From contig JAQGDQ010002457.1 of NCBI GenBank assembly GCA_030141605.1, forward strand, positions 1 through 30,500: DNA of 30,500 bases. Direction: 5' to 3'. A program made the position numbers and the translations under genes. The notes under the pieces were generated by a model that did no database searches, had not been told where the DNA came from, and saw only the letters and a program-made list of their open reading frames with translations. Below are positions 18,195 through 25,501 of the stretch, piece by piece; position 1 is the first letter of the stretch; every line of letters begins with the position of its first letter. This DNA comes from Tubiluchus corallicola. Lineage: Eukaryota > Priapulida > Priapulimorpha > Priapulimorphida > Tubiluchidae.

Positions 18195-19028
18195 TCAAAT
18201 ATTATTAGATTTCAAAAATGATAATACGCAATCCCGCCAGCCTTTAGGCCCAGGAAATTTGCTCTTTATCAGTCCTTCAATATCCATATCGTCATGACTT
18301 CCGTCATGCTTCATTATCAAGAAGCTAGTATCGGTCACCTGCAACATACCGACATCATTCTTTGAGTCTCCGAGAGACATGGTATGAAACTCTTGCCGCA
18401 TATTATCGGTATAAATTGACTCCACCACCCCCACAGCAACTCCTTTGTCCTGTCCGTGTCCTATCAGATGATAAAATCTCCCACCCTTCACAATCCTAAA
18501 TCCCGCTCGCATGGCTTCGATAGTCATATCCTTGAGCAGATCCTTCGTCAGATTTGTGGTGAATACAAACGGTTCAGAAAAATCCCTCATCCGAGACAGA
18601 GAAGCTTCACCAGGGGATAAGCCTGTGCGTTTAGCTACTTCATCAACGCTCATATCCCCAAAGCCCCTGATGTGAAACTTGTCCTTTATGCTGCAAAAGA
18701 AATTCCTTATCTCTACATAAGTCTTGCCCAAGGTAATCACGGAATAGCCGCGCTTTGCCGAAGCTTCAAAAAAGCTAAACCCCCGATAAGAACGAGGAAA
18801 ATAGATGCCTCCACCATTTTCCGTAATAAATGGCGCATTAATGTTGAGAGCTTGACGTATCTTAGCAACTTCAGCCTCTGTCTTGCTCGTGACAATAATT
18901 ATCGGAATATCCTTTGCATTCAATACGTCAAGAGCAGGAACGGCTTCCCTAAACGAATAGGTGTTGTGATCCAGTAATGTGCTGTCAAGATCTGTGAATA
19001 TTAAAAGGTTCATCGGCACATTGTACAT
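18195..19028 (-). CDS. HAD phosphatase, mannosyl/glucosyl-3-phosphoglycerate phosphatase type
   Basis: Type IIB HAD hydrolase of 277 residues. Nucleophile motif FTDLDSTLLDH (Asp13, Asp15), motif II VTSKT, the family-typical ITENGGGIYFP, and motif IV GDSKNDVGML with the metal aspartates. The family removes the phosphate from mannosyl- or glucosyl-3-phosphoglycerate to release the compatible solute. The pairing with the GT81-like gene 37 bases downstream supports this. The start may be ATG 19028 or the ATG at 19013 (MNLLIFTD); neither has a strong ribosome site. I kept the longer one. Confidence 0.82.
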   Translation of the reverse strand: MYNVPMNLLIFTDLDSTLLDHNTYSFREAVPALDVLNAKDIPIIIVTSKTEAEVAKIRQALNINAPFITENGGGIYFPRSYRGFSFFEASAKRGYSVITLGKTYVEIRNFFCSIKDKFHIRGFGDMSVDEVAKRTGLSPGEASLSRMRDFSEPFVFTTNLTKDLLKDMTIEAMRAGFRIVKGGRFYHLIGHGQDKGVAVGVVESIYTDNMRQEFHTMSLGDSKNDVGMLQVTDTSFLIMKHDGSHDDMDIEGLIKSKFPGPKGWRDCVLSFLKSNNI

Positions 19029-19047
19029 AATGATGCATCTGTTTTCA

Positions 19048-19074
19048 AGTATATAAAATAGTGATATTGGGCAA
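19048..19074 (-). promoter_or_regulatory. Candidate sigma-70 promoter for the phosphatase-glycosyltransferase pair
   Basis: On the minus strand TTGCCC (19069-19074) and TATACT (19048-19053) are separated by 15 bases, 19 bases before the phosphatase ATG. The spacing is short of the ideal 17. The rest of the 136-base gap between the Kazal gene and this gene shows nothing else I can support. Confidence 0.3.
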
Positions 19075-19164
19075 TTATAGAACTGCGTAATATATCACAT
19101 ACACTGAAATACACCGCCTTCATTGTCCGTATCGCGTTAGGTTTCACGGATTAAGATATTGTCA

Positions 19165-19635
19165 CTATTTGCATTCGCCGTCGTGCAAGGCTGCCACGTT
19201 GCTATTCTCAAGTTCGCATCTGTTGCCGTAGGTTTTATTGTCCACACCGCATACCGGCGCATACTCCATAGTGCATGGGGACGGCAGCATTTCTACTCTC
19301 CCCTCCTGTCCGCACTCCCTCTGATAGTCTATGCCCACATCTCCAGCGCTGCAAGCGTTGGGGTAAGTCTTGCCGTCTACACCGCACACAGGTCTATATT
19401 CCCTAGTACATGCTTGCCCCAGCTCTGACGCATTTTTACATCTTCCATGATACAAAATATCGATCCCGGCGTTGTCAATAAAACACTGGTTTGAATAAGT
19501 CCTGCCGTCTACTCCACAAACGGGGTCGTATTCGTCCGGACAAAAAAAGCGTACATCATCAGTCTCAACACTCTTGCTCCCTTTGCAGGATACGGCGAGC
19601 ATCAGCACAAAAAGTGCTACAGTAATTTTTTTCAT
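19165..19635 (-). CDS. Lipoprotein with three tandem Kazal-type protease inhibitor domains
   Basis: 156 residues. The N-terminus [17 protein letters not shown] is a lipoprotein signal with Cys17 as the acylated residue. Three Kazal repeats follow, each with the hallmark PVCGVDG/N-x-TY-x-N-x-C: [34 protein letters not shown] and [17 protein letters not shown]. Kazal domains inhibit serine proteases by a canonical loop around the second conserved cysteine. Each repeat here has only four cysteines: the first and fifth of the classical six are replaced, consistent with loss of one disulfide. The ATG lies one base after the TorD2 stop, so it is translationally coupled to a molybdoenzyme chaperone. 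The target protease is unknown. Confidence 0.85.
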   Translation of the reverse strand: MKKITVALFVLMLAVSCKGSKSVETDDVRFFCPDEYDPVCGVDGRTYSNQCFIDNAGIDILYHGRCKNASELGQACTREYRPVCGVDGKTYPNACSAGDVGIDYQRECGQEGRVEMLPSPCTMEYAPVCGVDNKTYGNRCELENSNVAALHDGECK

Positions 19636-19636
19636 T

Positions 19637-20329
19637 TTAAGTTTCCTTTGTTAAATCTATCATAATGTTTACAATCTTGGCATCGTTCTTCATAAATTCC
19701 TTGATAAGCGTCAATAGTGGCAGATAGAATGTGGAATCTTCTTTGTATTCCTCGGGGATTTCTTCCACTATCGCCCCTATTAAGACAGAAGGATATTCTA
19801 CCAGAAAGTCTTTTTGGCTATCCAGCAAATTGTTAATTTTGTCCTGATTTGATTCGGTTGCCGCTTTTTCCGTTTCCTTTGATAGATGGTGGATAAAGTC
19901 GAGCTCAATCGCTATATGGTCTTCCGGCTCATTGAAGTCTTTCGGTTTGCTGAAGCCAAACCTTTCATAGTACTCCAAAACATCCTCCCACACCTCGCTG
20001 TAGTTCAGATTTTCTGATGAGAAATAGGCAGAGCTGGTGATTGGCACTGATTGGCTACCAAGGTAGAACAGAGAGGTGTATTCCCTTGTAAGTTCCTGCA
20101 ATATATCCCCCTCAAAGTTACTGACAAAATCGATAGCATCCTCTGATGCTGCTTGCAGGATATTGCACTCTGTTTCTGTTGCAAACTTCTTTAATACTTC
20201 CAGCGGCTTTTTTGCATACTCAACGTATGATGAACCTGGGGGTCCATAGAGGGAAGCCGCAAAATACTGATACATCACCGCTCTGCCCCGGCAGATTGCG
20301 GATATGGTCGTCATGTTATCATCAGACAT
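19637..20329 (-). CDS. TorD/DmsD family molybdoenzyme chaperone (TorD2)
   Basis: 230-residue, largely helical cytoplasmic protein of the TorD family. These proteins bind the Tat signal and help insert the molybdopterin cofactor in DMSO/TMAO-reductase-type enzymes. Features: N-terminal [16 protein letters not shown], central [20 protein letters not shown] and the family motif [16 protein letters not shown]. The ATG at 20329 is preceded by AGGTGAG. It follows the terminator of the A1-B1 unit and has its own candidate promoter. It is coupled to the Kazal lipoprotein gene. It most likely serves A1, A2 or both. Confidence 0.85.
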   Translation of the reverse strand: MSDDNMTTISAICRGRAVMYQYFAASLYGPPGSSYVEYAKKPLEVLKKFATETECNILQAASEDAIDFVSNFEGDILQELTREYTSLFYLGSQSVPITSSAYFSSENLNYSEVWEDVLEYYERFGFSKPKDFNEPEDHIAIELDFIHHLSKETEKAATESNQDKINNLLDSQKDFLVEYPSVLIGAIVEEIPEEYKEDSTFYLPLLTLIKEFMKNDAKIVNIMIDLTKET

Positions 20330-20346
20330 GTGCTCACCTGTTTAGT

Positions 20347-20376
20347 TTAATAAGAATGGATGTTTCTACGAAACAA
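20347..20376 (-). promoter_or_regulatory. Candidate promoter of torD2-Kazal unit
   Basis: Minus-strand TTGTTT (20371-20376) and TATTAA (20347-20352) with an 18-base spacer, 17 bases before the TorD2 start codon. It lies just downstream of the A1-B1 terminator, which fits a separate transcription unit. An alternative TTGAAA/TACAAT pair exists further upstream, with a 15-base spacer. Confidence 0.35.
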
Positions 20377-20380
20377 CCCT

Positions 20381-20393
20381 ACAAATTGTAACA
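20381..20393 (-). promoter_or_regulatory. Shared 13-bp motif copy 1 (plus strand ACAAATTGTAACA)
   Basis: Differs by one base from a copy at 23691-23703. Both copies lie on the same strand and upstream of minus-strand genes: 52 bases before the TorD2 start and 72 bases before the A1 start. The core TACAATTTGTA (minus strand) is palindromic around one base. It is a candidate operator for a common regulator. Confidence 0.4.
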
Positions 20394-20415
20394 TGAATTT
20401 CTTCATTTCAAATAA

Positions 20416-20442
20416 AATCCCCCATAAAAAGTATGGGGGATT
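20416..20442 (-). terminator. Rho-independent terminator after B1
   Basis: Perfect 11-bp stem, AATCCCCCATA and TATGGGGGATT, with a five-base loop. On the minus strand it is followed by TTATTT. It starts 12 bases after the B1 stop codon, so it ends the A1-B1 transcript and separates it from torD2. Confidence 0.85.
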
Positions 20443-20453
20443 GATAAGAAAGT

Positions 20454-21056
20454 CTACTTAGCTTTAAATAAAATAGATGGACCGGTGCCAAAACCTAGAT
20501 CTTCTCCCAAAGAGTTTTTCGTGTCGTCAGGGAAGCTTGTGGCGGTTCTGGTAGCTTTCGGGTATTTTTTCTTAAGCTCTTCCATATCTCCAAAATCCAA
20601 CGCCCTTTGGGGACAAGAATCCACGCACGCCGGATTTTTGCCTATTTCCAGCCTGTCCTTGCAAAAGGTGCACTTCTGCGCAGGATGGGGAACTTGCCAG
20701 CTGCTCTCAGATTTTGGTTCGCTCACATCATCTCCAAACTGTATCCCTCCATATGGGCAGGCGATCGCACATGCACCTAGACGCTGGCATTTATCCCTAT
20801 CCACTAAAACGATGCCGTTGTCCCCTTTAGAAATAGCATCAATAGGGCAAGCCAAGAGGCAAGCAGGTGCTTCACAATGGTTGCAGCTTATTGACAAATT
20901 GTAGACAACGGTCTTTGGATAGTCATTCTCTTCGGTAACTGTAACTCTTCTCCACTTTGCAGGTCCTGGCTTCACATCGTTCCAATCCTTGCAAGCCACG
21001 GCGCATGTCATGCAGCCCATACACCTCGTTTGGTCAAAATAAAATCCGTATTGCAT
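20454..21056 (-). CDS. DmsB-like four-cluster Fe-S subunit (B1)
   Basis: Electron-transfer subunit partnering A1. 200 residues with four ferredoxin-like clusters: Cys12/15/18/22, Cys58/61/66/70, Cys90/96/100 and Cys129/132/144/148. In cluster III the second cysteine of the usual CxxCxxC is Leu93. In E. coli NarH the equivalent residue is Trp and the site holds a [3Fe-4S] cluster; substituting it in E. coli DmsB (Cys102) has the same effect. There is no signal peptide, so export would be as a hitchhiker with Tat-targeted A1. AGGAGG precedes the ATG at 21056. It follows the A1 stop by 16 bases and is followed by a terminator. No DmsC/NrfD anchor gene follows. Confidence 0.9.
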   Translation of the reverse strand: MQYGFYFDQTRCMGCMTCAVACKDWNDVKPGPAKWRRVTVTEENDYPKTVVYNLSISCNHCEAPACLLACPIDAISKGDNGIVLVDRDKCQRLGACAIACPYGGIQFGDDVSEPKSESSWQVPHPAQKCTFCKDRLEIGKNPACVDSCPQRALDFGDMEELKKKYPKATRTATSFPDDTKNSLGEDLGFGTGPSILFKAK

Positions 21057-21072
21057 ATATCCTCCTGAAAGC

Positions 21073-23619
21073 TCATGCTTTAGAAATATTTACTCGACCA
21101 CCCATGTTGCCGTTGCCGAAAGCCATGCGTGTCGGAATATCGTCTGCCATGGTATTGACGCTCCCCCCTATGTCCACTTTCTGTTTCGGATCATAGGATG
21201 AACCTTGAGCAATGGAGATGACACCGGGCATGATCCTACCTGTGACTTGGGCGCTTGCTATCAGTGAGCCAACATTTGAAGTGAGCGTTACCAGATCTCC
21301 TGTTTCAATTCCTAGCTTCTTCGCATCATGCTTGCTTATCATTACAGGTTCATAACCTTGTCCCCTGAACGGAAGCTTCATGGGATTATGGCCAAATCTC
21401 TCGCTAGAGCCAACTAACTCACCATCTTTGTCCCTCTTGTATAATTCTCTGAGGTAAGGGTTATTGTCATGGGTGGAGTGACTGCGAAACCTTTGGTGTG
21501 TCGTGAGAAACTGGTAGGGGTAGGCCTTCTTTATCTTCTCGTCCTCATATCTTTCGGGTATGTACATCGGTATAGGGTTGACGATAGGGTCGCCCTCTGT
21601 GTCGATATTGTTCACATTTCCTTTGCCTCTATCTTCGTACTCTTTTACAGCGGCTGCGGAATAAGCTTCTGCTTTGCCCGTTGCGGTTTGAAATCTGTAT
21701 CCACCGTCTATTTTGCCATGATCGCGAATATGTTTTGAGCCTGCCAGAGCTTTTGTACCTATATTGAAGATATGAATTCCATTCTTTTTAAACTCTTCAT
21801 AGCTAATGGGCTCTCCGCTCCCTTCCCAAATGTATTTGAGCCAGTCGTCTTCGCTCTTTCCAGCTGTGAGCTGATCATAAATGCCGTAGGCCTTTGCAAC
21901 CTCTTTTGCCGCATCGTAGCCAGACTTGCATTCCCCTGGGGGCTCAATGGCTTTGTTGAGGAAAAGAGCCGAATCCCCGGAATCCCAAGTTGTAACTATA
22001 TCATTCTGCTCCCAGTTGGTCGCTCCGGGAAGGATCAGGTCGGAATACATAGTTGTGATGGTCATGAAGTTATCAAAAGTTGCCAAAAACTCTATATGAT
22101 CTCTGGTCTTGACAATATCCAGCAGTTTGTTTATATCTCCGTGCTGATTCACGATATTCCCACCAAAAACGGTCATAAACTTGATGCCGTGCTTCAGGTT
22201 GTTTACCTCTCCATCTCCGAATTCAGAATTGCCGGGATTTACAGCGGCATCCGGCCACATGTTTGAAGCTATTCGTTTAGTTTCTGGGTTTCTGCTGGGT
22301 ATTCCTTTTACAGGGGTTCCTTTCTTTATGAAATATGGAGAGCAGCCTGCTCCGTCTCTTCCCCACTGACCTGCGGCGAAAGCCAACATAGAATTCATCC
22401 ACACAGTCTGCACCCCTTCCGGCCTTCTCTGGAGCCCTAAGCTGGAGTGAAGAAAAGCTGGCTTCTTTCTGTCCGCATATTCTCTTGCTAGAAGCCTTAT
22501 CCTCGATGCGGGGACACCGGTAATCTTTTCAGCCCATTCCGGAGTCTTTGGTGTATTTGCGTGATGTTTATGGGGATATTTTGAAGAGGTATTGTGTTTG
22601 TATCCTGATGTAGCTTTATTCAATCCTTTCTTCACCAGTAGATCATTGCTCCCCATGATATAGGCACTTAGAGACATTCCATCGGGAACACTTGCGGAGT
22701 CAAAGAAACCCTCCACAAAGTTTTGCAATCCTTCCACATCTGCAAGATTTTCCTCCAACATTACGTACATCATGGCCAGCATCATGGCAGTGTCTGTGCC
22801 TGGACGGATAGGTATCCATTCATCAGCTAGCGTGGCGCAGTTGTCATTCATTTCAGGCCCCACGAATATGATTTTTGTCCCATTCTCTCTAGCCTTGGTC
22901 ATCCACCAGTTGGTGTTTGTGCCGAATATACTCGTGAGGTTGTGGCTTCCCCACATGATCATAAGTTTTGTGTCCATCAAGCCATCGGGAGTTATAGATA
23001 TTGCCTTCACACCTCCCATGACTAGGGGAAGTATATAGCGGATTTGGTGTGAGCTGTAATTGCCCCAATACCCAACATATCCCCCAGCTTCACCCAAAAA
23101 ACGAAACCAAATAGGGCGGTGAAGCATCCCCACAATACCTGTTGCGTAGCACCAATGCACAGCTTCACTTCCGTAAGTTTTGTGAGTGTATTTTAGCTTA
23201 TCGGCCATCAGTTTTGCGGCTTCTTCCCAACTGATTCTGACAAAACCGCTTAAGTCGCCCCTCTCTTTAGTCTGCTTTAAAGGATAGAGTATTCTTCCCG
23301 GATGATATATCCTTTCCCTGTAAGACCTGCATCTTGGACAAGCTCGGAGCTGAGGGTCTGTCGGTGTGTCCGGACGTTCATCCGTAACGAGTCGCTTTAT
23401 GGTACCATTCTCCACATAAGCTTTTGTAACACATCTGCCGCCACAATTATGTGGAGCACCGCCAGGAACCACTTTTTCAGAAGAAGCTGTTGGTTTGTCC
23501 ATTGACGCTTTGTCGTTTGCGAATGCAGGAGTGCCGTGCATCTCCATGCCCAAACACGCCACACCCATCGCCGTTGCCGCTTTGATAAACGACCTTCTAC
23601 TGACCTCTGTTGTTATCAT
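21073..23619 (-). CDS. DMSO reductase family molybdopterin catalytic subunit (A1), Tat-exported
   Basis: 848-residue molybdo-bis-PGD oxidoreductase closest in pattern to DmsA/YnfE. Twin-arginine signal SRRSFIKAA (Arg8-Arg9) with cleavage likely at AFA|ND (34/35). N-terminal Fe-S region: Cys59, Cys63 and Cys94 in HNCGGRC and RACPRC; the position four before Cys59, normally Cys, is Ala55, with His57 nearby. Mo ligand candidate Ser189 in YWGNYSSHQI. The C-terminal MopB domain ends near PTRMAFGN. The frame is open to 23727, but I chose the ATG at 23619 because it gives the Tat signal and has GGAGGTGAGG upstream. The substrate (S- or N-oxide, selenate or other oxyanion) cannot be assigned. Confidence 0.88.
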   Translation of the reverse strand: MITTEVSRRSFIKAATAMGVACLGMEMHGTPAFANDKASMDKPTASSEKVVPGGAPHNCGGRCVTKAYVENGTIKRLVTDERPDTPTDPQLRACPRCRSYRERIYHPGRILYPLKQTKERGDLSGFVRISWEEAAKLMADKLKYTHKTYGSEAVHWCYATGIVGMLHRPIWFRFLGEAGGYVGYWGNYSSHQIRYILPLVMGGVKAISITPDGLMDTKLMIMWGSHNLTSIFGTNTNWWMTKARENGTKIIFVGPEMNDNCATLADEWIPIRPGTDTAMMLAMMYVMLEENLADVEGLQNFVEGFFDSASVPDGMSLSAYIMGSNDLLVKKGLNKATSGYKHNTSSKYPHKHHANTPKTPEWAEKITGVPASRIRLLAREYADRKKPAFLHSSLGLQRRPEGVQTVWMNSMLAFAAGQWGRDGAGCSPYFIKKGTPVKGIPSRNPETKRIASNMWPDAAVNPGNSEFGDGEVNNLKHGIKFMTVFGGNIVNQHGDINKLLDIVKTRDHIEFLATFDNFMTITTMYSDLILPGATNWEQNDIVTTWDSGDSALFLNKAIEPPGECKSGYDAAKEVAKAYGIYDQLTAGKSEDDWLKYIWEGSGEPISYEEFKKNGIHIFNIGTKALAGSKHIRDHGKIDGGYRFQTATGKAEAYSAAAVKEYEDRGKGNVNNIDTEGDPIVNPIPMYIPERYEDEKIKKAYPYQFLTTHQRFRSHSTHDNNPYLRELYKRDKDGELVGSSERFGHNPMKLPFRGQGYEPVMISKHDAKKLGIETGDLVTLTSNVGSLIASAQVTGRIMPGVISIAQGSSYDPKQKVDIGGSVNTMADDIPTRMAFGNGNMGGRVNISKA

Positions 23620-23690
23620 CGTGACCTCACCTCCATTGTATCTACATAAACATTCCACCCCTGTCCTGCAATAATATCGCACTTTTATTG

Positions 23691-23718
23691 ACAAATTGCA
23701 ACAGAGCTTTTGCAATTT
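23691..23718 (-). promoter_or_regulatory. Inverted repeat and shared motif copy 2 upstream of A1
   Basis: AAATTGCAA (23693-23701) and TTGCAATTT (23710-23718) form perfect 9-bp arms around eight bases. The right part (as read on the minus strand) is also the second copy of the shared motif, ACAAATTGCAACA at 23691-23703. A possible -10 TATTAT lies at 23671-23676, so a bound regulator would cover the -35 region. The arms are AT-rich with no U tract, so a terminator for the preceding gene is less likely. The whole 132-base gap 23620-23751 shows no other feature. Confidence 0.45.
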
Positions 23719-23751
23719 TTGCGACAAAATATCATTAAGAATAGACAGATG

Positions 23752-24792
23752 TTATTTAGTTGATGGGGTCAGTCGATACGCCTTTGGGAATTCAATACTT
23801 TTTGTAGGGCATGAGAGAGTGCATATGAGACAGCCCATACAGATGGCGGGAATTGCCTCGATTTGCGCACCATTAGCACCCCTTCTCAAAGCTCCTGTGG
23901 GGCAAAGCTTGACACACAAATTGCACTGTATGCACTTAGATCCTATCGTTGGAGAGTGCAAGAAATGACTACTAGCTGTATCTATTACGTCAGCATTGGG
24001 TTTCAACATATTTAATATTTTAAAAAGCTGTAACCGTTTTATGCCAGCGCGTTTATTGCCATATGGCAAGTGCTCCTGAACATCCTCGCCTGTAAAGTAG
24101 TCGGATAACATTGCTGAACTTTCAATTAACCTTCCCCCCACAAATTTAAAGAGACTGCGCCTGTCGAGCAAACTATCTGCACTGCTTACGCTTTTGAAAA
24201 TTTTTTTCGGAGACTTGTTGTAAATTGTTGTGTTTTGTTCATTATTCTCAACCTGGATGCCTTCAAAGTATGAGAAAGCACTCTTGAAAAAGATCAGTTC
24301 TGAAATTTGGAGATTTAGAAGCTTTTCCCCATATTTGAAGCTACAATCGTCACAGTTTTTGTAATGAAACTTTATTGAGCTTGCGCCATAGCCTACCAGG
24401 TACAGCAGATGGACGATGTGGAGCATCCCGATACATGGCACCTGAAATGTATTTGTGTTCCCCGCCACTTTACTGCAAGATATCTCTACGTCGTTATCTT
24501 CAGCTTTTGCGATGATGCTTTTTGCAAATTTTTGCTCAAGGTGCCCCTTTATTGCGAATACCTCATTTGGGCAAGAGGCGCTGCAGAGGAGGCAGCCTGT
24601 ACATATCTCTTCGTTTATGGTGACATTTCCGGAGACACCATCTATGTTGATCGCATTTGCAGGGCAGTATTCTTCACAAATATTACAGGAGGCATCTTTG
24701 TGAATAGTGCGTACGCATCTTGAGCCATTTATATTTAGTTCCGAAGAGAGGCTATTGAGTATGGTATTGATGTCGATTTTTTTGAAGAACAT
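23752..24792 (-). CDS. Multi-cluster ferredoxin with MvhD-like middle domain
   Basis: 346 residues, no signal peptide. N-terminal pair of [4Fe-4S] sites: Cys26/36/39/43 and Cys64/67/70/74. Middle segment with Cys106, Cys120 (VPCIGML), Cys147 and Cys150 (NCDDC), which resembles the MvhD-type [2Fe-2S] domain found with heterodisulfide reductases. A linker contains DRRSLFKFVGG. The C-terminal pair is Cys287/290/293/297 and Cys318/321/324/328. It is probably a cytoplasmic electron carrier or assembly factor. It starts three bases after the TorD1 stop, so it is in one unit with TorD1 and the radical SAM gene. I do not know its partner; delivering electrons to the radical SAM protein is one guess. 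Confidence 0.75.
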   Translation of the reverse strand: MFFKKIDINTILNSLSSELNINGSRCVRTIHKDASCNICEEYCPANAINIDGVSGNVTINEEICTGCLLCSASCPNEVFAIKGHLEQKFAKSIIAKAEDNDVEISCSKVAGNTNTFQVPCIGMLHIVHLLYLVGYGASSIKFHYKNCDDCSFKYGEKLLNLQISELIFFKSAFSYFEGIQVENNEQNTTIYNKSPKKIFKSVSSADSLLDRRSLFKFVGGRLIESSAMLSDYFTGEDVQEHLPYGNKRAGIKRLQLFKILNMLKPNADVIDTASSHFLHSPTIGSKCIQCNLCVKLCPTGALRRGANGAQIEAIPAICMGCLICTLSCPTKSIEFPKAYRLTPSTK

Positions 24793-24795
24793 AAA

Positions 24796-25476
24796 TTAGC
24801 TTTCAATAAACCAACTGAGGAACTCTGCATCAAACTCCACAAACTTCTTGGCAACATGGCTGACCGATTGGTAGAAGCTTAGACCGGGATTGACCTCTTT
24901 GCCTATTATGTCGCTGCAGCACATCGGAACCCACTTGGTTATATGTTCATTCATAAATTTTGCAGAATGATCCATTGATTTGACAAAATTTGTTTCATCA
25001 TCGTCAGCAAGTGCCGCTATGGCATCATTTGTGTATTTCTCCATTAAGAGAAACTCTATGGAGATATGATCTTCCATCTTTTTGCATTTTTTACTCAGTA
25101 TATGTTTTTGCTCCCTGTATATCCGCCTTATCTTTTCCCAAGGTTCTTGCTTGTAAGCCTTATTTAAGTAGACTGACTCGTTTGGAGGGGTTGAGTAAGT
25201 GCCAAGGAGAAAGTGGGATGCATAGATACCCTTGTATTTGGTCATAGCGTCCGTAGTCATATTCTGCACTTGGGATTTGATGTCGGTGACCGCCTCACTT
25301 AGCTCTGTGTCCTCTTGGGATATTGCAAATGCTTCGAGAGCTGGAAGCATCTTTTTGGTGTGCTCAACTGTGTCATCAGTCATGGCATCTATGTAGACCG
25401 ATGACAGATAGCTGTACATGGCAGCTCTCCTTTTAGCACATCCGACAGCGAATTTTGTGTAATTTCCATTTTTCAT
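24796..25476 (-). CDS. TorD/DmsD family molybdoenzyme chaperone (TorD1)
   Basis: 226 residues, helical, with CAKRRAAMYSYLSSVYID at the N-terminus, the YKGIYASHFLLGTYSTPPNESVYL region and MEDHISIEFLLMEKY, the conserved TorD motif. It is a cofactor-insertion and Tat-proofreading chaperone for an A subunit here. It is divergent from TorD2, which suggests one chaperone per catalytic subunit. AGGAG lies only three bases before the ATG at 25476, an unusually short spacing. The upstream 25-base gap to the radical SAM stop contains two TGACAATT direct repeats (minus strand). Confidence 0.82.
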   Translation of the reverse strand: MKNGNYTKFAVGCAKRRAAMYSYLSSVYIDAMTDDTVEHTKKMLPALEAFAISQEDTELSEAVTDIKSQVQNMTTDAMTKYKGIYASHFLLGTYSTPPNESVYLNKAYKQEPWEKIRRIYREQKHILSKKCKKMEDHISIEFLLMEKYTNDAIAALADDDETNFVKSMDHSAKFMNEHITKWVPMCCSDIIGKEVNPGLSFYQSVSHVAKKFVEFDAEFLSWFIES

Positions 25477-25501
25477 TAACTCCTACAATTGTCAAAAATT
25501 G

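Noticed and set aside
23752-24792. RRSLFKF in the ferredoxin as a twin-arginine signal
   Set aside because: It lies near residue 211, not at the N-terminus, and is not followed by a hydrophobic region and cleavage site; the N-terminus has no signal.
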